DNA of 39,093 nt, from positions 1 through 39,093 of the IMG/VR virus record IMGVR_UViG_3300025122_000053; one strand, written 5' to 3'. Positions 16,244 to 24,234 of this stretch are shown here, in pieces (within the stretch, counting starts at the first letter, position 1; each line of letters opens with the position of its first letter). Origin of the DNA: a virus. The notes beneath the pieces are model-generated. The model did no database searches. It worked only from the letters and a program-made list of their open reading frames with translations, and was not told the origin of the DNA. Position numbers and translations under genes: made by a program.

Positions 16244-16719
16244 TCTTAAATCATTTTACTACCCAGGAAGCTAAAGAGAAATTGGAGGCAGGCATTCCCT
16301 ACGATAAGTTCGAAAGCCCTATTCATGGTACCTACGATCATGGGCAGGGAAAGTTTGCGGGGGATCAGCTTTACTTATCTTTAGATGACGATGCTTGGCG
16401 TTGGAATGATGGTAAGGAATTATTTCCTGTAGCATTTGATCTATCTCAAGATGTTAGAAAATATGCATTTGATTCATTATTAAGCTTGAGAAATTCAATA
16501 TATGAAATATCTAGATTAGCAAAGAAGGTGTTAGACCCAATGCATCCTAGTGGAGAGTTTTGGGATTTCTTTAAGAAAAAGTATGAAATAGCAATCATTG
16601 CAAACACAAAGAAAATATTCCTTAGTGAGTTTTTCAATAACGCCTTTGCTGACCAAGTAATTGTATTTAACTTAAAAAAAGCAAAGGTTGTTCATAAGGA
16701 GGCATTAAGTGGGCTTTAA
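16240..16719 (+). CDS. Unassigned protein with ADP-ribosyltransferase-like pattern
   Basis: This 159-residue protein starts at a TTG with GGAGG five bases upstream. Three short segments are spaced like the core of H-Y-E/Q ADP-ribosyltransferases: LNHFTT near the start (compare L-x-H-x-T), GDQLYLSLDDDAWRW at about 41-55 (compare Y-x-S), and FADQVIVFNLKKAKVV near the C-terminus (compare the Q/E-x-V strand). T4 injects such enzymes to modify host polymerase. Located beside putative ejection proteins, this one could be delivered too. The resemblance is by eye and unproven. Confidence 0.5.
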   Translation: MILNHFTTQEAKEKLEAGIPYDKFESPIHGTYDHGQGKFAGDQLYLSLDDDAWRWNDGKELFPVAFDLSQDVRKYAFDSLLSLRNSIYEISRLAKKVLDPMHPSGEFWDFFKKKYEIAIIANTKKIFLSEFFNNAFADQVIVFNLKKAKVVHKEALSGL

Positions 16720-17503
16720 GCCAGATCAAGTAGAGAAGTTTCCAGGTCCTGGAGGAAGAAAACTAATTGGTTGGAAGAATCCAACCACAGGACAAACGGC
16801 TGGAATTAATATTCCAGGGTTACAGGGTTACACTGTCCCTCTATGGGGGCCAGCCCCTCAGACATCTTCAGGTGGGGGGCACCGAGGTAGCAGCAGTAGC
16901 GGAGGTGGACATAAAGGTGGGGGTGGTACTCAACTCCCATCATACAAAGGGTTGCTTGCAGCAATTAAAAATGATCTTAGAGCCCCTGTATTCAATGAAG
17001 GTAGATTTAGATCAAGAGCAGGTGTGCTTGATGAAGGATCAAGAATACAAGCTGAGAAAGCAAGACGTGCGGTAGCCGGAAGGTTAGGATCACAAGGCAA
17101 TCTATCTAGTGGAGCTTTTATTGAAAACCTTAAAGATATTGGTGAAGCTGAATCTAGAGATATAGGCGGTAACTTAGAACAGTTGGCAGAAGATGAAAGA
17201 TCCTTCCTTACTAACACAAGGCTAAGAGGATTAGAGTCCGCTGAGAGATTGTTTAGTAATCAGCTTAGAGGTATAACGGCTCAAGACATTGCTAAAGCTA
17301 ATAGAGACTTCTCAGCTCGTCTTGGTGCGCAACAATTAGAGTTTTCTCGTCAGCAATCAGCTCTTGATAGGGCCTTACAGAGAGAACAATTAAATATATT
17401 AGTTTCTCAAAGTAATCGCGGTGGTGGTAATAATTTCCTAAGTGGACTGCTTGGTAGTATCGGAGGTGGAATAAACTTAGGTAGTACATTAAGAGGTTTA
17501 TAA
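16709..17503 (+). CDS. Putative internal virion (ejection) protein 1
   Basis: This 264-residue protein starts at a GTG with GGAGG upstream. It opens with a Pro/Gly-rich region (PGPGGRKLIGWKNPTTGQTA), then a Gly/Ser/His linker (about 53-75), long polar helices rich in Arg, Gln and Ala (RAGVLDEGSRIQAEKARRAV; RQQSALDRALQREQLNILV), and a Gly-rich end. Such helical Gln/Arg/Ala proteins upstream of a giant virion protein fit the ejection-protein set of short-tailed phages. Function inferred from context. Confidence 0.55.
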   Translation: MGFKPDQVEKFPGPGGRKLIGWKNPTTGQTAGINIPGLQGYTVPLWGPAPQTSSGGGHRGSSSSGGGHKGGGGTQLPSYKGLLAAIKNDLRAPVFNEGRFRSRAGVLDEGSRIQAEKARRAVAGRLGSQGNLSSGAFIENLKDIGEAESRDIGGNLEQLAEDERSFLTNTRLRGLESAERLFSNQLRGITAQDIAKANRDFSARLGAQQLEFSRQQSALDRALQREQLNILVSQSNRGGGNNFLSGLLGSIGGGINLGSTLRGL

Positions 17504-17506
17504 TTA

Positions 17507-18184
17507 ATGGCTAAGAACCCAGGAGAACAATTAGACATACATGATCCTTTGTTGGAAGCTACGTTAAGAGCAATGCAAAGGAAGAATGTAAGCCCTCAAG
17601 CTGAAAAGGAGTTCAATCTTGTAGGCGATATTGCAAGAGAAGACACTCGTTCTTCATCTGCAAGAGTTAATAGAGACACAGGTAAGAGGGTAGATAGAAA
17701 CTTTGGGGGAGATATTGCAGCTGGAGCAACCGATGACCTTAATAGAAGGAGAGGATTACTCTTAAGAGAGTTTGATGAGAACATGTCTACCAGTGAAAGA
17801 AACTTCATGGAGAAGATTAAGACCGGTGGTCTCAGTGCTGGTTTAGGAATGTTCGATTCTCAGTTCGGAGCTATTACCCAGACTAATGTAAATAGACAGC
17901 AACAATTAACTCAACAAAATGCTGTCAATCAAGAAATAGATTTCTTGAGTAAAGAATCGGAACTTGATCGTATTTTAAATAGAGAAAACTTTGCTGGTCA
18001 GCTTAGAATGAGTGAAAACCAAAGAAGAGCTGAAGAGAAGAAGAAAAAAGGTGGTCTCTTTGGAAGCATCTTTGGATCTATCTTAGGCTTTGCAGCTGCA
18101 CCATTTACGGGTGGAGCATCTTTAATACCGGCAGCAACTAGTTTGGGTGGTGGTTTAGCACGACAAGCAGCAGGAGGGAACTAA
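17507..18184 (+). CDS. Putative internal virion protein 2, membrane-active C-terminus
   Basis: This 225-residue protein is polar and helical up to about 180, then has a Gly/Ala/Phe-rich hydrophobic tail (GGLFGSIFGSILGFAAAPF) that could insert into a membrane. Phage ejection proteins of the T7 gp14 or P22 type pair a helical body with such a segment to build a trans-envelope channel. It overlaps the next start by one base. Inferred role. Confidence 0.6.
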   Translation: MAKNPGEQLDIHDPLLEATLRAMQRKNVSPQAEKEFNLVGDIAREDTRSSSARVNRDTGKRVDRNFGGDIAAGATDDLNRRRGLLLREFDENMSTSERNFMEKIKTGGLSAGLGMFDSQFGAITQTNVNRQQQLTQQNAVNQEIDFLSKESELDRILNRENFAGQLRMSENQRRAEEKKKKGGLFGSIFGSILGFAAAPFTGGASLIPAATSLGGGLARQAAGGN

Positions 18185-19239
18185 TGGCAATAAAAGGATT
18201 TAGAAGACCGTCAAGAGGATCAAACCCATCAATATCTCAAGCTAATGCTAGCAGAGGTCCTAGTGGAATTGATATAGCTAGTCAAGTATTTCAAATTGGA
18301 GGTCAATTAGCTCAATTTGCTAAAGCTGGTAAAGATCAAAAGTTTCAAAGTAGCATTAATGTGACTAGATCTATACTTGATAGAGAAAAACAAAAGGTAA
18401 GTTTTCTTATCAAGAACAATGCTGCAGATGAAATGGACTTTGATCGTTTAGATAGAATTCAAGACATAGAAAGCGTTCTTGATAATGGTGAATCTAGAGG
18501 ATCATTCAGTGAAGAGGAAAGAGCTTTACTTGATCAAGGTTTAATTGGTGTTACAAACGATGAGCCTATGTCCAGCTTTGAAGCTGTTCAAGAGGGTGAG
18601 GCTAGAAGTAATGTTGAGGGTATAGCAAATGAAGAAGCTAAGGCAGCTAGAGCAACTGCTAGAAAAAGACCACAACAAAGAAGAGACAAACAAGCTACTC
18701 AAGCTTTTGGTTTTCTTGATAAAAATGAACCTGCTTCATTAGGTGTTGCTGCAGACATAGAAAGAGCTCAATTTGGAGAGCCTACAACAAGAGATGTGGA
18801 ACACGCAGGAATTAGGGCTATGTTAAGTGGTATTAATACACCGCAAGCAGATACATCTCCTCTAGAAGTTATAAGTCACGCCAGAAAAGATCCTAAAAAA
18901 GTTAAAGCTTTAAAGAAAAAAGCTCCTCAAAGTTCGAAAAGCCTAGACCCTGAAGAAGAGTTGGAATTGTTAGGATTCAAAGATAAGATTCCACAGTTAA
19001 AAAAAGAAGGTAGAAATCTTAAAATTGCAGCAAGAAAAGCAAGAGAAGCGAGAAAAGAATCAACTTCTATCGTGAATGCAGCAATTAAACAAGTATCAAA
19101 TGAATACGCTGAAAACTTAAAAGATCCTAGTGATAAAGAAAACAAGAAACAATTCAAACTAGACGTTAGAGCGAGAATTGAATTTATTAAAGAACAAAAA
19201 GAAGAATCTAATTCATTGTTGGAGGACTTAGGTGTCTGA
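18184..19239 (+). CDS. Putative internal virion protein 3
   Basis: This 351-residue protein is basic, low in hydrophobics and mostly helical. It has a short Gly/Ala segment (GIDIASQVFQIGGQLAQFAK, about 29-48), a long charged central region and a Lys/Ala/Glu-rich C-terminal helix. The ATG has GGAGGG five bases upstream. It sits between the membrane-tailed protein and the giant protein and overlaps the latter by 8 bases. Role inferred. Confidence 0.55.
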   Translation: MAIKGFRRPSRGSNPSISQANASRGPSGIDIASQVFQIGGQLAQFAKAGKDQKFQSSINVTRSILDREKQKVSFLIKNNAADEMDFDRLDRIQDIESVLDNGESRGSFSEEERALLDQGLIGVTNDEPMSSFEAVQEGEARSNVEGIANEEAKAARATARKRPQQRRDKQATQAFGFLDKNEPASLGVAADIERAQFGEPTTRDVEHAGIRAMLSGINTPQADTSPLEVISHARKDPKKVKALKKKAPQSSKSLDPEEELELLGFKDKIPQLKKEGRNLKIAARKAREARKESTSIVNAAIKQVSNEYAENLKDPSDKENKKQFKLDVRARIEFIKEQKEESNSLLEDLGV

Positions 19240-22200
19240 TAGAACTGATGAAATTCTGTTTGGTAAAACTAAGAAGTCAAAATCTGTAGATAGAACTGAT
19301 GAAATATTATTTGGAAGTTCTAGACAAGAAAACGAGGCTCCAGAATTCGATGTAAGCCCTTCTTTTGGGGGAGTCCATGATGAAGGTGCAGCATTACCTC
19401 AAGAAGAACCTACGACTATTGGGGAGCAAATAAAGCAAAATCCATTATCAGCATTAACAGTTACCTCTAGATTGGCAGGTCAAGGCATTAAAACTGGACA
19501 AGATGTCTTAACCAACCTACTTGAACCAGCTTTTGGTGGTGAGTTTAAAGGATTAGGCTATGGAGTTGATTTAGAGAAGGATTTCAGCCAAGAAGAATTA
19601 GTTAAAGCTCCATTTGCCTTTGACAGAATTAAAGAAGCTTTAGGTGATGGAGTTATTGGAACTGGAGCAGGTATAGCTGGGGAACTATTAATACCAACAG
19701 GGTTTGCTAAGTTAATCGGGGCTGCAGGTTCTAAGGCTACTGAAGGCCTTAGAATGAAAAAGAAGATTAAGAATATAAAACTTAAAAGAAAGCAAGCTCG
19801 TAATCTAGCTAAAGCAACAGCTGACATTGAAGGAAAGGAAATACAAAACCTTAGACAACAAGTTGAGGGAATTTTAGCTAAAGGTGAAGATACTTTAAAT
19901 ATTCCTATAGAATCAATTAAAAACAAAACCATTGATACTGTTTCTAAACTTGGAGGAGAAGGGGAAGATTTATTAAGAAGACGATTCTTTTCAAATATAG
20001 ATGAAAATAGACCTGATATTGGAGACTTAACTAAGAAGAGTCAAATTGAACTCAATGAATACTATAAACAAATATCAAATGAAGAATCGGTTGCTAAAGC
20101 AGATTTAAGAATCGCGGAGAATCCAACCAAAGCTCATAGATATGTATTAGCTGAAAAGACACCTTCTGCAGAACATACAGCTACCTCACTACGATTAATG
20201 GATTATTACGAATATCTTGAAAAAAAGGGAATAGATACATCTAGTGAAATAGCTGAATTAGTAAATGATATAGCTCCAAAGCTTACTCAAATGGGACAAG
20301 CGATACAAGCTGCTTCAATATATGGAAGAATGACCCCATCAGGGGCTCAAATATATGCTCAAAGATATGTTGATAAATTTAATAAACTTAATCCTAAAAA
20401 TGCTGTAGATATCACAGATCAACAATTTAAGAATATAAGATCACAAGCTGAAACAATAACTGAGATGTCCGAAGGTTGGGAAAAGGCATTTGCATCATCT
20501 AAGTTAATTAAATCAATAAATGAATTAGTTCCTAGGGTGGGGACAAAAGCTTTTCTAGAAAAAACAGCAATGACTCAAACTATAGCCCAACTATTAAACC
20601 CTAAAACAATCATTAGAAACCTTGGAGGTAATGCTGGTTTTTCGATAGGCGAAAATATATCCGATGTACTTGCAACGCCTATAGATAAGATTATAGGTAA
20701 ATTTACAGGCAAAAGAACAAAAGCTCTTCCATCAGTAGCGGAACAGTTTAAAGGTTTAGTTCAAGGATTGAAAGAGGGGACTAAAGAAGCATTAGCCGGA
20801 GTGAATGTAAATCAATTAGGAACAAAGTTTGATATACCTGCAGGAGAAGTCTTCCAAAGTAAATTTGGAAAAGGAATGCAGAAAGCTTTATCAATTGCTT
20901 TAAGAGCTCCTGATAAAGCCTTTTATAAAATGGCTTACAGAAATGAACTTAAAAACTTAATGAAGTTAAATGGAGCTGAGAAGCCTACTGCAGAAATGAT
21001 AGAGCAAGCACATTATGCTGGTTTATTTAGAACATTTCAAGATAATAGCTTATTAGCTAAATCATTAAGTAATTTAAAATCAAAAGTATTTAATGTCGGA
21101 CAGCCTTTTGGGTTCGGAGATTTAGTAATAAAATACCCAAGAACACCAGCTAACCTATTAAATAGAGGTTTCTCATATTCTCCCGCTGGTTTTGCTAAGA
21201 CAGCATTTGAAGCTATTAAACCAATGGTAGGAAAAGATTTTAATCAAAAAGCATTTGTTGAATCTTTTTCTAGGGCATTAGTTGGTAGTACAAGTTTAGT
21301 GGGGACAGGGGCGTTACTTCATAATTATGGGATACTTACATTGGAAGGCCCTAAAAGCGGAATAGCCAGAGATCTCCAAAGATCTGTTGGTATAAAACCC
21401 TACAGCATAAATGCTACAGCTTTTAAAAGATTAGTATACAGTGGGTTTGATAAGACTGAGGCTAAGTTTCGTCCAGGTGATAAAATGGTTACTTATGATT
21501 GGTTTCAACCATTTGCATTTCCAGTAGTAATGGGTGCTAGCATGAATGATGGTTGGAATAACGAGACAGAACCTGTAACTAATAGCATTGAGGTATTAGG
21601 AAGATCATTTACGTCGTTATTTGAAGGAGTTGATGCTTTAACTCAGACACCGTTACTAACAGGAGTAAGAAGATTTGCAAGAAATCCTAGTATAGGCAAG
21701 GCTTTTGCGGAAACGGTCGCTCAAGCTCCGAGAACATTTATACCAACATTAATAGCGCAAATGAGGTTTTATTCAGATAAAAACCTTAGAGATATTTTTG
21801 ATGACGATACTGTTATGGGGGAAACAAAACAAATTCTAAGACAAGTAACTGATAGAATTCCGTGGGCCTCTAAAATGCTATCTCCAAGATTAGATCAGTT
21901 AGGACAAGAACAAGTCCTTATAGATGATGAAGATAGAACGGTATTTAATGTCTTTTTTAATCCAGCAATAACTGGAGAGATATCAGATGATCCCGCAATT
22001 CTTTATATGTGGAATTTACAACAAAGAACAGGAACTGCAAGGCATGTTCCTAATATAAGAATTAAAGATTTAACATTAAATGGTAATAAAATAAAGCCTA
22101 CCCCCGAACAAAGAAGAGATTTTATATATCAAGTTGGTAATGAATATAAAAAATTATTAGATAGAATGCTAAATAATAAAAGCTTTGTTAAAGCTAATCC

Positions 22201-22363
22201 TCATGCTCAGGTGAGTAAACTATCCGGAAGATTAAATAAGATAAGAGCTAAAGCGAAGAAAGATGTGTTTGGTAAAAAACCTAAGAAACAGAAAGTTGAA
22301 AACCAATCCATCAAAACACCTGATATAGAAACAATACTACAAACTATTCAGGATCAGAATTAG
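19232..22363 (+). CDS. Giant virion protein, probable ejection protein
   Basis: This 1043-residue protein starts at a GTG with GGAGG six bases upstream. A nine-residue sequence, DRTDEILFG, occurs twice near the N-terminus (3-11 and 20-28). Later regions are long and mostly helical, with Gly/Ala-rich hydrophobic patches (GDGVIGTGAGIAGELLIPTG near 139-158; ALVGSTSLVGTGALLHNYG near 688-706) that could cross membranes. Size, order and composition match the largest ejection protein of short-tailed phages. No lytic transglycosylase or other catalytic motif was identified. Its last 20 bases overlap a minus-strand gene. Confidence 0.65.
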   Translation: MSDRTDEILFGKTKKSKSVDRTDEILFGSSRQENEAPEFDVSPSFGGVHDEGAALPQEEPTTIGEQIKQNPLSALTVTSRLAGQGIKTGQDVLTNLLEPAFGGEFKGLGYGVDLEKDFSQEELVKAPFAFDRIKEALGDGVIGTGAGIAGELLIPTGFAKLIGAAGSKATEGLRMKKKIKNIKLKRKQARNLAKATADIEGKEIQNLRQQVEGILAKGEDTLNIPIESIKNKTIDTVSKLGGEGEDLLRRRFFSNIDENRPDIGDLTKKSQIELNEYYKQISNEESVAKADLRIAENPTKAHRYVLAEKTPSAEHTATSLRLMDYYEYLEKKGIDTSSEIAELVNDIAPKLTQMGQAIQAASIYGRMTPSGAQIYAQRYVDKFNKLNPKNAVDITDQQFKNIRSQAETITEMSEGWEKAFASSKLIKSINELVPRVGTKAFLEKTAMTQTIAQLLNPKTIIRNLGGNAGFSIGENISDVLATPIDKIIGKFTGKRTKALPSVAEQFKGLVQGLKEGTKEALAGVNVNQLGTKFDIPAGEVFQSKFGKGMQKALSIALRAPDKAFYKMAYRNELKNLMKLNGAEKPTAEMIEQAHYAGLFRTFQDNSLLAKSLSNLKSKVFNVGQPFGFGDLVIKYPRTPANLLNRGFSYSPAGFAKTAFEAIKPMVGKDFNQKAFVESFSRALVGSTSLVGTGALLHNYGILTLEGPKSGIARDLQRSVGIKPYSINATAFKRLVYSGFDKTEAKFRPGDKMVTYDWFQPFAFPVVMGASMNDGWNNETEPVTNSIEVLGRSFTSLFEGVDALTQTPLLTGVRRFARNPSIGKAFAETVAQAPRTFIPTLIAQMRFYSDKNLRDIFDDDTVMGETKQILRQVTDRIPWASKMLSPRLDQLGQEQVLIDDEDRTVFNVFFNPAITGEISDDPAILYMWNLQQRTGTARHVPNIRIKDLTLNGNKIKPTPEQRRDFIYQVGNEYKKLLDRMLNNKSFVKANPHAQVSKLSGRLNKIRAKAKKDVFGKKPKKQKVENQSIKTPDIETILQTIQDQN

Positions 22364-22652
22364 AAATGTCTTTTCTTTTAAAGAAATGGCATCCAAATGA
22401 ATGGATCAAACTATTAATTATCATCATAACAAAACCTAATCCAGCGATATATCCACCTATTTTAGCTAGTGGTTCAGATATGAATGCAAAAACAATAAAT
22501 ATTAAAACACCTATCCATAGCATCCAATGGCACAATGCAATTAAAAACCAAAAAGAATCTTTAATTTCTCGTGTAGCTTCATATAGCTTAGATATTCTCA
22601 AGAAAGGCCAAGCAATAGCCCTATACCATATTGGATCTTTATATACTTTCAT
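22344..22652 (-). CDS. Two-helix membrane protein in inserted cassette
   Basis: This 102-residue protein has a basic N-terminus (residues 1-33) and two strong membrane segments (about 34-58, SFWFLIALCHWMLWIGVLIF; 64-88, IGGYIAGLGFVMMIINSLIH), then a Lys/Asp-rich tail. It is leftward inside the late rightward operon with its own promoter (TTGTAC, 18 bases, TATAAT) and GGAGG six bases before the ATG at 22650-22652. This is the layout of a moron gene, which phages use for host change or exclusion of other phages. The function is unknown. Confidence 0.7.
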   Translation of the reverse strand: MKVYKDPIWYRAIAWPFLRISKLYEATREIKDSFWFLIALCHWMLWIGVLIFIVFAFISEPLAKIGGYIAGLGFVMMIINSLIHSFGCHFFKRKDISNSDPE

Positions 22653-22669
22653 AACAACCTCCAACACCC

Positions 22670-22699
22670 ATTATAAGCAAATAGGTTATAATAGTACAA
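22670..22699 (-). promoter_or_regulatory. Promoter of minus-strand membrane gene, facing plus-strand -10 box
   Basis: On the minus strand TTGTAC (22694-22699) is followed after 18 bases by TATAAT (22670-22675). Transcription would start near 22663, leaving a leader of only about eleven bases containing the GGAGG site. On the plus strand TATAAT (22687-22692) lies in the same stretch facing the secreted-peptide gene, so the region works as a divergent promoter pair. Confidence 0.6.
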
Positions 22700-22723
22700 G
22701 AAATATTATGCATTACCCAATTT

Positions 22724-22897
22724 ATGAATACAACCATATTTTTCCTCTCAATGGGGCTCCTTATCCAGCCTATTCAGGGTGTGGAGACCATCAAAGAAGA
22801 GAAGTTAGTTTTAATTCCAAGGAAACAAAGCAACCACATATACAGCGTAATAGTTTCAGACCCAAGCTATTATCGTCTAGTAGAAACATCAGTATAA
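22724..22897 (+). CDS. Small secreted peptide (57 aa)
   Basis: Residues 1-20 (MNTTIFFLSMGLLIQPIQG) look like a cleavable signal peptide, and the mature part is short and beta-rich (KLVLIPRKQSNHIYSVIV). It is divergent from the minus-strand membrane gene and shares its promoter region. No ribosome site is clear. An alternative frame starting at 22708 (84 residues, no signal peptide) overlaps it and cannot be excluded. A periplasmic partner of the membrane protein is plausible. Confidence 0.45.
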   Translation: MNTTIFFLSMGLLIQPIQGVETIKEEKLVLIPRKQSNHIYSVIVSDPSYYRLVETSV

Positions 22898-22985
22898 GGA
22901 ACAATTTATTATTTAATCGCGTACTCGCATGGCAGTTGACAATGAGCACCGTAAAGAACTAATGGGCGTGGAGTAAAGGATACTA

Positions 22986-23864
22986 ATGAAGACCAATAAT
23001 GCCAATGAATCGAAGATCGGATGGTTACACAAAGTTACAAATGAATTAAATGCCCTCACTAAACGCAAAGATGTTTTAGCAGAGGAAACAGCCTCATCCG
23101 AGAAGATGAAGCAAGGCATTATTGATGAGATATCAGCTCTTAGTATTAAGAAAAATAAGATGCTTTCTGAAGTAGACAAATACAATATGACTTTAGTTGA
23201 ACTTCATAAAAATAAGAAGGCATTACTTAAAGAGCTTCAAGATAACAAAGATCAACGTGAAAAAGAAATAGAATCCTTTAACTCAACTACTAATCAAAAA
23301 GAAAAAGAGTTAGATAAGCTTAAAGGTCATCTCAATTCACAAATAGATCTCCTCTATGACAGAGAGAAGTTAGTAAAGGAAAGAGAAGAAACTTTAAAGT
23401 TATCCGAAGGTGAAACAGAACAGAAAAAAGAAGAACTAGAAGAAGGTGTGAAACAGCTTAATGAAGCTAGAAAAGAATCTAGTGATAAAGCTATTCAAGC
23501 CCAAAAGAACTATGAATATGCTGATGTAAAAGTAAAAGAATCTCAAGCGATAGTTAGTAAGGTTCATGAAAAGCTAGATGCTCTTAAAGTAATGGAAGAC
23601 AGAAGAGATGCAATCCTACTTGAAAGAGAAGAGGCGGTTAAAGAAACAGAAAAGTTAAGAGAGAATTCTGAAGTACAAAGAAAAGAGTTAGAGGCAGATT
23701 GGGAAAGATACTCTAATGCATATGAATCTTTAGATTATAAAAGAAAGAAATTATTTGAGCTTAAGAAGATTGTATTTCAACTAATGGCAGAAAAATATAT
23801 TAACGATAAGCTTGGGCCAGAAGCTAAAGAACTAGTAAATATCGTAGACGATCAATGGAGGTAA
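22986..23864 (+). CDS. Long coiled-coil virion or tail protein
   Basis: This 292-residue protein is almost wholly charged helix with heptad spacing from about 12 to 240 (ELNALTKRKDVLAEE; KQLNEARKESSDKAIQAQ), ending in a short globular part with ELKKIVFQLMAEKYINDKLG. The ATG has AAAGGA five bases upstream. Its position just before fibre genes suggests a fibre shaft, tail-fibre network component or assembly chaperone. Coiled coil is certain; the role is inferred. Confidence 0.65.
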   Translation: MKTNNANESKIGWLHKVTNELNALTKRKDVLAEETASSEKMKQGIIDEISALSIKKNKMLSEVDKYNMTLVELHKNKKALLKELQDNKDQREKEIESFNSTTNQKEKELDKLKGHLNSQIDLLYDREKLVKEREETLKLSEGETEQKKEELEEGVKQLNEARKESSDKAIQAQKNYEYADVKVKESQAIVSKVHEKLDALKVMEDRRDAILLEREEAVKETEKLRENSEVQRKELEADWERYSNAYESLDYKRKKLFELKKIVFQLMAEKYINDKLGPEAKELVNIVDDQWR

Positions 23865-23865
23865 T

Positions 23866-24234
23866 ATGGCACAAGTAACTGTAGAAAGTGGCAACTATGT
23901 AACAACACCGCAGACAGTTGTCAATCCTGATGGATCTTTATTATCACCAGGAGTAAATGCAAGTTATGAATCGCATGAATTTAATGTGAACGATAGTACA
24001 ACGAATTATGATGTTAAGACAACGCAAAGCGCATTTGCAACAGTCACATCAGCGAATAAGATTCTCCTTCGCTCTGATTCCACTATTACGTTCAAACTAA
24101 ATGATACGTCTAACCACGCTATCACACTCACCAGTTTAGAGGAGTTTATTGAAATTGATTTCATTCAAATCACTAACATCTATATTACCAACAACTCTGG
24201 CGGTACTGCTGCTGTTAAATTGCTCATGGCTTAA
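23866..24234 (+). CDS. Small beta-rich tail-fibre-associated protein
   Basis: This 122-residue protein begins two bases after the coiled-coil gene, with GGAGG upstream. It is predominantly beta with Asn/Thr/Ser-rich strands (TTNYDVKTTQSAFATVTSAN; ITNIYITNNSGGTAAVKLLM), fitting a short fibre or a fibre-attachment protein. Its last 86 bases also encode the putative start of the large fibre in another frame. Confidence 0.6.
   Translation: MAQVTVESGNYVTTPQTVVNPDGSLLSPGVNASYESHEFNVNDSTTNYDVKTTQSAFATVTSANKILLRSDSTITFKLNDTSNHAITLTSLEEFIEIDFIQITNIYITNNSGGTAAVKLLMA

Noticed and set aside
22366-22962. Long rightward frame over the cassette at 22.4-22.9 kb
   Set aside because: Its first half is the reverse of the minus-strand membrane gene, which has a promoter and ribosome site. 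The frame has none, and its composition is not protein-like.
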